From contig NC_033556.1 in the NCBI RefSeq assembly GCF_001680005.1, positions 992,001 through 1,056,000 of the forward strand: a stretch of DNA of 64,000 nucleotides, read 5' to 3'. Below are positions 40,418 through 51,732 of this stretch, piece by piece. The first letter of the stretch is position 1; the number at the start of each line of letters is the position of its first letter. Source of the stretch: Plasmodium coatneyi. Lineage: Eukaryota; Apicomplexa; Aconoidasida; Haemosporida; Plasmodiidae. The translations under genes were made by a program, and so were the position numbers. Under the pieces are notes generated by a model that was not told where the DNA came from, made no database searches, and saw nothing but the letters and a program-made list of their open reading frames with translations.

Positions 40418-43072
40418 ATGAAGACCCGAAAATTGTGCATAAATGAGTGCATCCCCTATGTGCAAAAGTACGAGTGGGGGGAGGGTAAAGACGGGATGGT
40501 TTACGACGTGATGAAGAATATACTGAAGGAGAATTACGATTTGGTGAAAAAGGACATCCATAAGGTGGAATACATAAAGGAGTACATGCCGAATCCTGAA
40601 GAGGAGAAGAGGAAGAAAAAAGAGGAAGAAAAGAGGAGGAAGAAAGAGGAGCAGCTGAAGAAGAAGAAAGAGCAGGAGGAGAAGAAAAGGAAGAAAGAGG
40701 AGGAAAAAAGAAAGAAGAAAGAGGAGCAGAAGAGAAAGAAGAAAGGGGAGGCGTCTGCAGCGCCGGACCAAGTGATCACCGGGGTGGACATTGCCCCCGA
40801 GAATGTCTCACCAGAGGATAAGAGCAAGGAAAGCGAACAAAACAGCAGCAACGGTAAAGATGACGTCAAAACAAATGATGAAGCGGAGCCAAAGTATGCA
40901 GAGCTCTGGATTGGAAACCACGAAAAGGGTCCCAACTTAGTACTGTACAAAAATAATTTTATAAAAATCGAAAAATTTCTACAAATATATGAAGCGAAGG
41001 AAAAAAAAAAAGGGAAAATTTCAAAATATTTTTCCAAAAAAAATGAAAACGCGAAGGATAAGGATAAGAATAAGGGTAAGGATAAGGATAAGAATAAAAA
41101 GAACTCAACCAAGTCGGAAGATGTTAATGCCATTCGGGACAAGGAAGCTGATGGGAAGAGACACTCAGACACTGAAATTTCCTCATTGAATAATTATTCC
41201 TTGTACGAAAAGTACGATATTGTAAAGGAAGACATTGATAAGAACACGCTCTTTCCCTATTTGTTTAAGTTGCTGTCCATTTCGAAGCCCCTGAGCATAC
41301 AGATTCACCCAAACGAAGTGCAGACCCTGTATCTGAATACACTGAATCCAAATCTTTACAAGGACAAAGTATTCAAAACGGAAATGTGCGTCTGTATTAA
41401 TTCCATGAGTTTACTGTGCGGTTTTATGAATATTTTTAAAATTGCCTTTTTAGTGACCAGAGTGCGGGAGTTGCACGATTTTTTCCTGAAGCGGGAGAAT
41501 CCACGTGGAGGTAGCAGCGAAACTGGCAGTGGTGGTAGCTGCAATGAGGAACCTGTGCAGGGCAGCCCCTCGGTTGAACAGTCAAAAGATATCTTTCATC
41601 TGTTCGACCTGTTCCACACGCAGAAGAATGAGCACGTGGAGGAGCTCATGAGGATGTTGGCGCGTATTTACATCTACATAATTAACTACTCCCTGAAGAG
41701 GGGAAGCACGCAGACCTACGACGTCCTCTCGGTGGTCGACAACTACGCGGAATGCATCCAGAAGTACGTGTTCGATGAAGGGTTCTTTGCGGGGTTCTAC
41801 AGAAATAAGAAATTTTTGGAGCAGAATATAAACCTGGGAAATTTGATAAAGGTGGAGAAGGAGAAGCTGCAAAACAGCGGTGATGGTAGGGGGGTTTCAT
41901 CGGATGATGAGGAGGAAGACGAAGTACTGGAGGAGCAACTAGAAGTGGATGTCAAAGGGGGGGTAGAAGTGGGCAGTAAAGCGCAGTTACAGGGGGAGAG
42001 CATGGTTTCAGTTTCGACTTCGTGTGAAGACCCCGAGGCGAAGCGCACCAACCGACAGGCGAAGAAGAAAAACAAGGGAGTGCCATTGAATGCGGAAGGG
42101 GGAGCAGAGGTTAAGGGTAAGGTTGAGATGAATGGTGATATTAAGCGTGAGGTTAACGATGTTGTTAAGGTGGATGGTGCGGTTCGCTCAGACAAGAAGC
42201 AGGATTTACAGTGCGCTTCGCAGCCTACGAGCAGAAAGAAAATCCAATCCTTTTATGAGCACGTTTTCAAGTACCTAACGTATCGAACGATGTTAGTGGA
42301 AGGGGATTTGTTGAACAAGTGTCTTAATGACATCGAAGCGAAGAATGAAAAATATAAGTCCTATTTGAAGGAAAAGGAATTGTTGAAAAAAAGCCCAGAA
42401 GAAATTTATGCGGATGTGTGTAAGAAAAAAAATTACAAAGATGTTCAGGCAGAAACGGAGAATTTTATTATAAGTAATATTTTTGATATTTTCTATAACA
42501 TATCAAAGTTCTATCCAAATGATGGGGGAAGAATTTTTATATTTATTTTACAACAACTGAATTTGAAGGATGGAGATGTGGTGTATATAAAACCAGGAGT
42601 TATTCATTCGTACATTTCTGGGCACTGTCTGGAATGCATGACTAACTCTGATCTGGTCATCCGAGGAGGACTCACCAACAAGGAGGTAGACAAATTGAAC
42701 TTTATCAAATATGTGAATTATAAGAGAAACTTTCCCATTATTCTAGAGAAGGAATTCATTAACTATAATATTATATCTTATAGTTACTACAAGCTGAAGC
42801 ATTTTCGAATTTTATTTTTGACGGTTCGACCAGGGGAGAGTGTCACCTTTTTATTTTCTGAAGTGAGTTTTACGTCATGCATCGTTTTGTCTAGCAATCG
42901 GACTGTTAAAATTAAGGGCAGGAAGAATGAGAAGAAAAAGGCCAGCATTAAGGGCGTGAAGAAGGGCTCTGTTTTTTTTATTGCACCCAGCATTCACGTC
43001 ACCTTGGCGAACTTTTACAAGTCGGAGGCCGACGGGGATAAGGAGCTCGTCCTGTACTGTGCCACGTCGTGA
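40418..43072 (+). CDS. PMI: Mannose-6-phosphate isomerase, type I, with large lysine-rich insertions
   Basis: PMI interconverts fructose-6-phosphate and mannose-6-phosphate and feeds GDP-mannose synthesis for GPI anchors. The zinc site of type I enzymes is complete: Gln295 and His297 in LSIQIHPNE, Glu322 in FKTEMCV and His730 in PGVIHSY. The N-terminal CIPYVQKYEWG and the AELWIGNHEKGPN segment are also family hallmarks. At 884 residues it is about twice the usual 420-450. The excess is made of insertions: a Lys/Glu helix-like block (about 63-110), a KDKDKNKG repeat (about 212-230), and acidic or Ser-rich linkers (about 365-390 and 485-600). The catalytic core is distributed around them. There is no intron. 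The ATG at 40418 begins the conserved N-terminus directly. Confidence 0.95.
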   Translation: MKTRKLCINECIPYVQKYEWGEGKDGMVYDVMKNILKENYDLVKKDIHKVEYIKEYMPNPEEEKRKKKEEEKRRKKEEQLKKKKEQEEKKRKKEEEKRKKKEEQKRKKKGEASAAPDQVITGVDIAPENVSPEDKSKESEQNSSNGKDDVKTNDEAEPKYAELWIGNHEKGPNLVLYKNNFIKIEKFLQIYEAKEKKKGKISKYFSKKNENAKDKDKNKGKDKDKNKKNSTKSEDVNAIRDKEADGKRHSDTEISSLNNYSLYEKYDIVKEDIDKNTLFPYLFKLLSISKPLSIQIHPNEVQTLYLNTLNPNLYKDKVFKTEMCVCINSMSLLCGFMNIFKIAFLVTRVRELHDFFLKRENPRGGSSETGSGGSCNEEPVQGSPSVEQSKDIFHLFDLFHTQKNEHVEELMRMLARIYIYIINYSLKRGSTQTYDVLSVVDNYAECIQKYVFDEGFFAGFYRNKKFLEQNINLGNLIKVEKEKLQNSGDGRGVSSDDEEEDEVLEEQLEVDVKGGVEVGSKAQLQGESMVSVSTSCEDPEAKRTNRQAKKKNKGVPLNAEGGAEVKGKVEMNGDIKREVNDVVKVDGAVRSDKKQDLQCASQPTSRKKIQSFYEHVFKYLTYRTMLVEGDLLNKCLNDIEAKNEKYKSYLKEKELLKKSPEEIYADVCKKKNYKDVQAETENFIISNIFDIFYNISKFYPNDGGRIFIFILQQLNLKDGDVVYIKPGVIHSYISGHCLECMTNSDLVIRGGLTNKEVDKLNFIKYVNYKRNFPIILEKEFINYNIISYSYYKLKHFRILFLTVRPGESVTFLFSEVSFTSCIVLSSNRTVKIKGRKNEKKKASIKGVKKGSVFFIAPSIHVTLANFYKSEADGDKELVLYCATS

Positions 43073-43851
43073 GGTCAAGCTGTTCGTTTAGTTGGTAGGT
43101 TGGCTGATAAAGCGGTAACAATCGTATCCCCCCTTTTTTGGTCCCAACTACGTGATGTGTTGTGCACACGCCATGGTGTCTCTTTCGCATTGCTTCACGG
43201 GACACCCCCCGACGGGGGAACCAGGCATGTTCTGGGTGGCATCGTGTAAAAATGACGAATGAAGCTATATGTGTATTCTGCGTGGCCGAACCGGCTGCCA
43301 CGCGGGAATTTCACCCATCGTTTATTTTCTTAGCATCAGCACTCCCCCCCCAAAATGGCAAATTTTTAAAAATAAATTTTATCACATTATACTTTTTAAC
43401 CATGCGTCCTTTTATTGTTAATGATTTTTTTTTTTTTCATCTTCTTCTTTTTTTTTTTTTTTTTTTTTATTCTTTCACCTCTTTGCATATTTAATGCGAA
43501 ACTGCAAGTTCGTTCTTACCTTATCCGTTTTGTCCAATTTTGAAATTTCTTTAAAATAGCAACGGAGTTGGGACGGCCGTTGGAAACTGGGAAGGCGCCA
43601 CAGCCGAGGCGGCTTTGATTTAGGGGTGCGCCGGTTACCCATCCACGGCCAGCTCAAAATGGAGTGAAATGGAACCACACAAGTGGGCACACATGCATAT
43701 ATGTATCCATGCCCCTGTGTGTATTTTATGTGTACCTTAAAAAAAGGCGCACCGTGGAGAGGGGACCTGAAGGAGCACCTCCCCAACCACGCAGATTCGC
43801 ACAGTAGGAATCCATATTGACAAAAAAAAGAAAAAATACGTAGGACATTAT
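43073..43851. terminator. Convergent 3' spacer between PMI and the SUMO protease gene
   Basis: This 779-base region sits between two facing stop codons. It contains T runs at about 43422-43436 and 43449-43468 and otherwise unremarkable sequence. No gene is visible. Transcript ends for both neighbours must be here, but no specific signal stands out. Confidence 0.4.
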
Positions 43852-46800
43852 TCACATAGAGGAGTCTTCCACTTTGGCCTTCCTACCCTCCACACTGTGA
43901 CTCTTCAAAAAAAGCAAATTGAGGGCCTGTATGTGTCTGTCCGATTTCCAGTCGACCACATTTTTCATGTAGAGGAGCATCTTCTTCATTTGCTTGCGCC
44001 TGTTGTAGGGGAGGGAAGAAGCGGTTGTGTGGGTGGTACGAAATGGGGTGTGCCTAATCGGATAAGCGGCTGGTGAAGATGCCACTTAGGGGAAGGCAAC
44101 ATGGCCACTTCTCAAGCTGCAACCGACGTGTGATTTACCCTACTTTAAGCTGATATCCTTTGGGGAGAACCACGGGGTGGGCTTTCCTACACATGACCTA
44201 GAGTAGGAACCCCCAACATCGCGCCTGTTATTGTGAAGGTTGAAGCGAAACCGGTCACTGCCAGGGCTGCTCTTCCCCTGGTCCAGGCACGACTTGATCA
44301 ACTCACTTTCGACCAGGTGCTTGTTCAGACACAAATGCAAAACGAACTGGATAATATAAATACCGCAGTCGTAAGTGTTGGTTTGCTTGGGGATAACGTT
44401 GGGGTAGACGAATTTGAAGAAAATCCGCGGGGGGGCAGCAGTGGACGGCTTATCATCAGTAGCGTTTGCGGTAGCATTCGCCGTAACATTCGTCGTAGCG
44501 TTCGTGGTAGCGGCGGGGGCAACCCCTGGTGTCGTGGCTACCCCCGCGGAAGATGCGTAATCCCTCTGCAGCATGTGCTCCAGGTACTTTTTCAATTTGT
44601 GCAAAATTTTATTTCCCCTGATGGAGGGGAAAAGCGAGTCGAGGTAAATCATGTAGGCCACTTTAGCGTTTTCATTTTTTTCTTGATCCTCCATTTTGCT
44701 TGAAGTGTCATTGCAGGTTCTGGTAGAACCCGTTTTATTTGTGTCGTTCAAAAGGTTCTTCATGTCTTCCTTTGGGGGAATTTTCCCTAAGTGCTGGTCT
44801 CCACAATCACTTGAACTTTTTGTATTCTTGCAGGATTGTCTTTCTTCCTTCTCATGGTGATGATGCAGGTTGTCTTGTCCTTGCAGATAATTCCTCAGAA
44901 GAGCGGTATTTATTTTTGGCTGTTTCGATTCGGAGAGGACCCCCCTTTCGGAAAAGTACGACTCGCACGATTTGCTCCTAAGGGTTGTATGTAAATGGTT
45001 TGGGGGCGGGTCTTCTCCCCTGGGTTGGTTGCACTCACTGGGTGTTCTGCGTTCACTGGTCATGCTGCTCTTTGGGGAATCTTCTTCACTGGGTGTGCTT
45101 CCCTTCTGGGAGTATATTTTTTCTTCTTGTTCCCCCTCCTGCTTATCATTAAAGGGGAAGTAGAGCAGCACGAGGGACCAGTGCGTGTTACTAATATTGA
45201 TGGGAACAAACACGTAGGTGTATTCGTACACCTTCCTATCCAACTTTTGAATCCACCTATTTGTGCTCATATATGCCTTGCAGGAATCTTCATACAACTC
45301 AATTTTTTTATAAAAAAAAGTATTGAAAATATAAATGTCGTTTTTTTTCCTCTTGTCATTTTTTAGAACAAAGGAATAGATATAGTTGTGAAAAAAGTCG
45401 ATAATCGAATCGTCGATGTATTTGAATTTTCCTAAACGGAAGAGATTGTGTGGGTCCATTTTGTATGTGTTGATCTTCCACGCGTTTTTAACGTCTTCCG
45501 TTTTTTTGTTGACGTACATTTTGAGCAGGTGCGTGTCTAGTATTCTCTCCTTCTGCATGAACTGCAGTTTGGTTTTTTCTATTTTTGAGAAATTTAAAAA
45601 TGTCGTTATGTAGAACTTTAGCTTGCTGGTGTATTTGAAGTGCCTCATGAAGTTGCAGCATATGACTTTGATGACGTCGAACAGGCTTCCCACTTTGTGT
45701 TTCAGGAAGAGAGCCCCCAGTCCATCTTTTCCGTTGCAGCCTCCGTTGGGTGCGCTGTTTGGGGTGGTTTTGTCTGGTCTTTCCGCGTGGCATCGATAGG
45801 GGTCGTCCCCACTTACGCCACTCGCACCGTTAGCCCCTTCCTGGTCGGCACGGCAAGCATCCCCCTTGAGGCAACCCTCCCCGTCGGAGTAGCCACCAAA
45901 GCTGCCGACGAACCCATCGCACTGCAACGTTATGGAGCCATTCATCGTGTCGGTCGCGCAACCCTGAAATTGTTGTTGCTCATCCCCCCTTGGGAGGATC
46001 TCTTCCACCGAATCACCACACTGCCTGTACCTGGAGTCCGTCTCGGAGATGTAGGTGACGTTGGAGTTGCCGGAGCCACTCGCAAGGGAATCGTTCGAAG
46101 TGTCGTTTGCAGCATCGTTCGATGCGTTATTTGCTTCAATTTTTGACGCCCCGTTTGACGTACTGCTCACGTCTTTCACTTGACACCTGCCGATTGGGGC
46201 TTCCACCTCGGGGGTGACAATCTCACATTCGCTATTTCGAATCTCAGGAAAAGTATCATCGTATTTTTCCACCTCCGATAAAACATGAAAATTTTTTTGC
46301 TCTTTATTTTGCACCTCGTTAGCATTTTCTACTTGCTCTATTTTTCTTTTCCTGCCCTTTTGGGTGTCTTCCTCATTATCGTCGGTAGCCGGATCGTATA
46401 ATGTTTGGGAGCCTTGGTCCAGGTAGGAGTACGATGAACATATTTTGGAGGGGCGGCTCGAATCCTGGCAGGTGGTGGCGTCATCATGGTGGTAGGTGTT
46501 CCCCTTCGAGGTGTTTACGCTGGGGATAAATTTGCTGTGCGCTTCGTGATCAGTTGGATGAATCGAAGTGTGGTTGTATAAAACTGGCTCAACAGAAGCA
46601 TCCGATTCGAGCACAGCAGGATCAACCTCCGCAGCGTGGTCGGCTGCTCCCCCCTGACATGATATTCTGTCTTCCACTGAGACAGGCTCATGGTGGAGAT
46701 CGCCTACCAGTCTCGTCTTCACTGCATCATCTTCTAACTTAAAAGTGAACATTAATTTGTTCTCTCCCTGATTTACTTTTTCTTTTATAGTGTTCTCATT

Positions 46801-48732
46801 CTGGTAGTTGTGATCCTGATCATTCATGGATAGGTGAGTATGGTGTGCCTCATTGAGGTTCCTCCTTTCAGTGTTGTTTTTGTTCTGTTGACTGGGTTGG
46901 GAGTTACCCTGTCGGGTACTACGCGTGGGGTAGGGTTTCCCATTCGAAGTGGTGTCTCCCTTAAGGAAGTGAGATTCTTCTTCCCTATGTGATTTTGTAT
47001 GCTCCCCGTTGGACTTCTTCCTCGTTTTGTAAAAACTGGAGTGCAGGTCGTTGCATTCGTGGGTAGACTTGCTAGACCTCAGAATGTTGGCCTTTTTCGA
47101 CAGCACATATTTTTGTACGACTGCTTCTTCCTCTTTTGTTAAATTCAAGTTGAGTAGAAGCCACTTAATTTTTAAATGGCTTCGAGTGAACAGTGGAAAG
47201 TTTTTTTTTCTCTTCTTCTCATTTATGTCTGGTTCGTTTTCTCCTGTTACCACTTGTGTATCGCTGAAGTAGAGGTCGTTGCTGTAAATGCTTACGTCAC
47301 TTTCGTAACTTTGTAAGAAGCTTTGTTCAATTTGGTCGTTTGTTATTTGCTTGATTTGCGATCCGTAGTTGTTTGTCCGTTTAGCTTTTGCACATTGCAG
47401 CTCGATGTGCCGCTGCTGCTCGTCCTTCAGGAAGCCGTTTATTTCCTTCGTGCACGTTTCTTCGTTACCTGGTGGGAAAAAGGGTGGAAAGCAGAACGAA
47501 GTGATCACCTATCTGGTGGGGCATGTATTATGGTGGCATTTATGTACCTCCACCCCTTCGCTACTAAAGAGAGGGTAGGATTTCCTTGCAGTACCTTGAT
47601 CGAAAGCCGCAAACTGGTTCATGTATATGTCTGCTGGCTCGCGAAAATGGAGAAAGAGAATTTTAACTTGGCTGTCACATGCATTATCGTTATCGCCTGA
47701 GTGGGTCACGTTTTTTCCCATCTCGTCTGCTTTCCCGCAGGAGTGGTCACCAGGATGAATGCCCTTCGGGAAAGTACCATCAACACTACAACTGTCAATT
47801 TGGGCGTCCCCTGTTGGGGCATCCCCCTTGTGGGAGACCCCCCTCTCACCTTTGTTAATCTTCTGCTCCAAAATGCTTTTCAAGGAGTTTAACGTTTTAT
47901 CATCTGGGTTGTTGAATTTTGTGAATTCGATGGTGGAAAAGTCATAGCTGCAGTGTACGCTATCGAACAATTTTGTGACAACCATTTTTTTGGTGCATCT
48001 TTCTCCCAAGTTAGGGTTTTCACTTAGCATTACTGCCGCTTTATCTTCCACTTTTACATTGTACTTGCCTGATTTGCAGTCATGGGTTGGTTCTTCCTTG
48101 CAGGACGAGGTAAATTCGTTGACGATGGGGTTGTGTTCATCATTGTGACGTGGGGGTGCATCACCAGATGGTGGTTCACTTTTAACTTTAGCGCTGTGCA
48201 GAAATGCACTCACTTTGCTCATCTCGTCTCCATGGATAGAGATGGCTTCTGGAACGGCAGCTGCACAGGCACCACTACCTGGGGGTGTCTCCCTCCTCCT
48301 GACCTTCCTAGACTCGACCTCGTATATATAAATTTCGTTGCTCCTTTTGTGGAGGCACAGATACAGCTTTATCCTCTTTTTGCTGTAAAAGTGGTGTAGG
48401 TACTTGTTCTGCCCGGATTTGCTTCCACGGGTGCTAGGATAGTAGGTCATAATTCTGGAATTCCCACCGATGTATGAAATGAGCTCTACTATAATAAAGT
48501 TGTCTGTGTCTTGTTCGATCTGTTGGTTGCTGTCATCGGAGGAGAGAATTTCGCACAGTTCGTTGGTGTATTGTTGGCTTCTCCTTCGTGCATCCTTCTC
48601 CTGCTTCTGTTTCTCATCCTTCTTTTCCCTCCCTTGCGAGCTGCAGTTGTCTGGGTCTCTGGGTTCGCTTTTCTCGTTGCCTTCCCGCTCGGCGCTTCTC
48701 ATGTTGTGCGTCCAGTGGGGTGCACTCCTCAT
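43852..48732 (-). CDS. SENP2: SUMO-specific cysteine protease, ULP/SENP family (SENP2-like), three exons
   Basis: ULP/SENP proteases mature SUMO and remove it from substrates, usually at the nucleus. I infer exons 48732-47595, 47468-44144 and 43999-43852, giving 1539 codons minus the non-Met extension: 1536 residues. Intron 1 (126 bases) runs GTACTG...CCACCAG and joins CAAG|GTAACGAA. Intron 2 (144 bases) runs GTAGGG...CAACAG and joins TTAAA|GCGCAAGCAA. The catalytic triad is clear in the C-terminal third: His1142 (NTHWSLVLL), Asp1323 (YLDSLFP) and Cys1414 (TYDCGIYIIQF); the oxyanion Gln should be near 1408 (IPKQTNTYD). Exon 3 supplies the family's closing helix (KDISLKRKQMKKMLLYM). The first ATG is 48732; the frame opens three codons earlier with TTG. 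The N-terminal 1000 residues are low-complexity. Confidence 0.9.
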
Positions 48733-51357
48733 CGCTGCCAAGTGCAGGTGCTAGTGTGCAATGCCCTCCCTATTTTATTTATCTCATGTATTTGATTAGC
48801 TCGGATTCCCCTCCTTTGTGCACATTTCCGTGTGGGAACGAGGGAAAGTTTCTTTGTGGATCTCCCAAAAGGTGTAGCACTTACCCAACGGTGCTGTTGC
48901 AAGGGGGGCAGCCAAGTTGGAGTACAACAGTAAAGGCGCTAGACAAATGAGTGCAAAAAAAAAAAGTAACATAAGGTGGTCAATCTGTGAAACAAATGAT
49001 CGCTCATCCTTTGGTGCGCGGACGTGAGGGGTCCTTGTTCGTTGCTCCAATGGATGAACACACCTTGGCATTATATGCACATGGGAAATTTAAAAAAGTT
49101 TCGCATTTCATCGTATAAATGCACTATTTGTACGCATTGCAAAACGCTTCTTATAGGTAAGATGCGACGTGTCAAAAACGGAGCAACACAATGTGATTCG
49201 TCCCAGCTTTTGAAGCGTTGGAGTGGAATTGGGTTTCCCATCCGTTTCGCAGGACTTCACCTCCATGTGTTCCTTTATGGAGAGGAAGACAATTTAGGGG
49301 GTGCCTCCATGCTTACCCATACGAACGTATGCACAGGTACATGGTCGAACGTGCAAAGATGCATACACGTGTGGGAACATAAGAATATATGCGCATGTGA
49401 ATATGCCCCCACCCCCCCTCTCTTACGTCTCAGCGAGAGAGTGTGTTCTTCGTTAAGGAATGCAGATCTCAGTAGCGTTACGCACTCCCCATGTTTATAT
49501 AAAGACGCTATTCACACGGCTTGTGCAGTTTCATACACATGGCTAAGTTAGTACATTTAGGTGAGGGAGAAAAAAAAAATAATTATAAATCCCTTTTGGG
49601 AGAATTTTTATGCATGTGCTATGTAATCAGCTAACCGGAATGAAGGACAAAATTTTCGTTTCAAATGTGTAATGTGTAACGGGTGTAGAGATGGCGATCG
49701 ATGTAGCGGTAGTGGTAGAGGCTGCTCCTTTTTGTTCCTTCCCCAAGTGGACACGAATTAGGTTAACGGGCAAGCATTTTCGTCGTAGGCAAGTTAGCAA
49801 TGCAAATGATTATGCTCACATATTCGGAGGGAAAAAAAAAAAAAAAAAAAATGTGAACTGTTCATACACTTGCAAGAAGGTTAAAATTGAAAAGTAAATT
49901 TTTACATTTTTTTAATAGCACGAATTGGGAAATAGTTCCCTTTTTTTTTCTTCTTCTTTTCAAAATTGGCTTGTCTAGCAGAAGTTACAAAAAAGGAAAT
50001 TCCCAAAGGATGTGCGATCGGAAGACGTACACCTGCAGCAGCTTGGTTTATTTGACAGCAGTGGTAAAGCAAAAGTTAAGGAATCTTTGCTGTGAACACA
50101 TCACTACCTGTCAACCATGCTCGTGCATGTGGAGCGAATGTGAAGGTGTAACGAGTACACATGGAGATGTGCAATGAGGGAACGCGTATGCAAAAAGAAA
50201 AAAAAGCGTTACGTAGGTACGGCACTGATGTGTTGACGCGTGGGAAGGTCGACGTATTCATCTTTGCGTGAATGAAGTTTTCCTCCGTTTTAGTTGGCTC
50301 GGTAACATCCTAAAGGGAAACGGAACGCAGCGATCTTTTAAGAGGAGCGGAAAGTGAAGCATTTAAACGGAGAAGCGCTCCTCAACCGGTTTTATCATTT
50401 TTTTTTTTTTTTTTTTTTTTTCCTAAAAAAACGTTATGGGAATATGCTATACTGTGGGAGAAGTACAATGACGCGAATCGGTTGAAAGAAGGATGCCGAA
50501 AATACACAGTGCATTTTATCAAGCTACACCCTAAAAAGGTGCGCCTGCCTTTAAAAAAACAGAAAACAAAAAAAACACATTTTATAGTCATCAGCTATAT
50601 GTACATTTAGCAAAGTGAGCAGATATTGTATGTTTCATTTTTCCCCCCAAGTGGCAAAACACAGGAGTAGCAAGAACATATGGTTGGGCGGCCCACATCG
50701 ACTCGCATTTAGGTACTCTATACACCGCTCAGCTGAGGGAAAAAATATATGAACAGTAAAAGCGGATTAATCGTTTAACCGTTTAACCGCTTAATCGTTT
50801 AATCGTTTAATCATTTAAGTGGAGTGATTTTACCCCCCATTCAGCAGAGCAAGCCGCCGCTTCATGCGCGTGTTTACCAACTTGACTCGCGTTGAAGTCG
50901 AATTTAACTGCTGCAGTGATCAGAGAAGTGTACAAACGAAGGCGCAAAAATAATCGCGGTGTTCTTCCTATTTCTTGGGAAGGGAAGAAAAACACACAGC
51001 TCATAGTGTGAGGCTGAGGGGAGAGCCACAAAATAGAGGCTACAGTTGGATCCTCTTCGTACGGCCTAAAAGCAGACTCGCGTCAGCGTAGAAAAAAACA
51101 GAAGCGAAGTTGTCACCACAGCTCAGGTAAGGCTACAGTTACGTGCGCCTCTTCTGTTGATATTTTGCAGAACTAGACCAGCAGATGGGCGTCGCCGCAA
51201 GTGGCACCGCCAGGCGTATGCACAGTTGAGAGGAAACCCACACGTTCGTGTAGGCACACGTTAGAGGGAAAATGAAAAGAGGATTATGACGCTTCCACCC
51301 CAGTATGTGCATACTTCCAACATGTGGTGTTTTCTTTTCCCCCTTTATGCAGCCCCA
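48733..51357. other. Divergent spacer between the SUMO protease and small membrane-protein genes
   Basis: This 2.6 kb spacer should carry promoters in both directions. It has A/T runs at 48956-48965, 49831-49850 and 50399-50422 and an 8-base tandem array at 50770-50817. Near its right end are splice-like signals: CAG|GTAAGG at 51124-51130 and polypyrimidine acceptors ending at 51170 and 51352, which would fit a 5' UTR intron of the next gene. A plus-strand frame at 49051-49551 is open but looks non-coding. Confidence 0.5.
50770..50817. repeat. 8-bp tandem repeat, six copies
   Basis: Six tandem units close to ATCGTTTA (variants ACCGTTTA, ACCGCTTA, ATCATTTA) are directly visible. They lie in the divergent spacer upstream of the small membrane-protein gene. 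Regular spacing of TTTAAYCG elements could present repeated protein-binding sites, but that is speculation. Confidence 0.88.
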
Positions 51358-51732
51358 ATGGACATGAACCTAGAAGAGCGAGCATACACCTCCCCGCTGA
51401 TGCGGTACATATATCAGCAAAATGAACCCGCGAAGAAAAGCAACGGGGAGGAAAAGAGTTACGGTTTTACACCATTCAGTATACGGCTAGGAAGTCTACC
51501 AATAAAAAATCCCAGCGACAACAAATATATGTCAAATATGAACTCCTTAAACATCGTGAATTTGCTTCCTTTGTCTTTGTTCTCCAACTATAATAGCAAC
51601 AACATGAGCTCAACGGATATTTTATTTTTGCCTAAATTTTCGACGTTCCTTTTTTTCACCATCCCCATTTTTGTCATGTTGCCAAATTTGACGCTGTACA
51701 CCAAGCACTGGTTTTTCTTCGCCCCCAAGTAG
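51358..51732 (+). CDS. Small putative membrane protein, conserved-looking, unknown function
   Basis: I do not recognise this gene. The 124-residue frame starts MDMNLEERAYTSPLMRYIYQ and has balanced composition without homopolymers, unlike random frames nearby. A hydrophilic first half is followed by a Ser/Asn-rich middle (about 57-88) and a strongly hydrophobic C-terminus (about 92-118, FSTFLFFTIPIFVMLP) that could be one membrane segment, ending in HWFFFAPK. The ATG at 51358 lies five bases after a good splice acceptor (TTTATGCAG at 51344-51352), so an upstream exon or 5' UTR intron is likely; the frame is also open from an ATG at 51286. It is a C-terminally anchored small protein by appearance only. 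Confidence 0.6.
   Translation: MDMNLEERAYTSPLMRYIYQQNEPAKKSNGEEKSYGFTPFSIRLGSLPIKNPSDNKYMSNMNSLNIVNLLPLSLFSNYNSNNMSSTDILFLPKFSTFLFFTIPIFVMLPNLTLYTKHWFFFAPK

Noticed and set aside
49051..49551. Plus-strand frame with Cys/His pairs (CTICTHCK)
   Set aside because: The Cys/His spacing does not build a known zinc finger, the composition is Trp/Cys/His-rich as in random spacer frames, and no splice or start context supports it.
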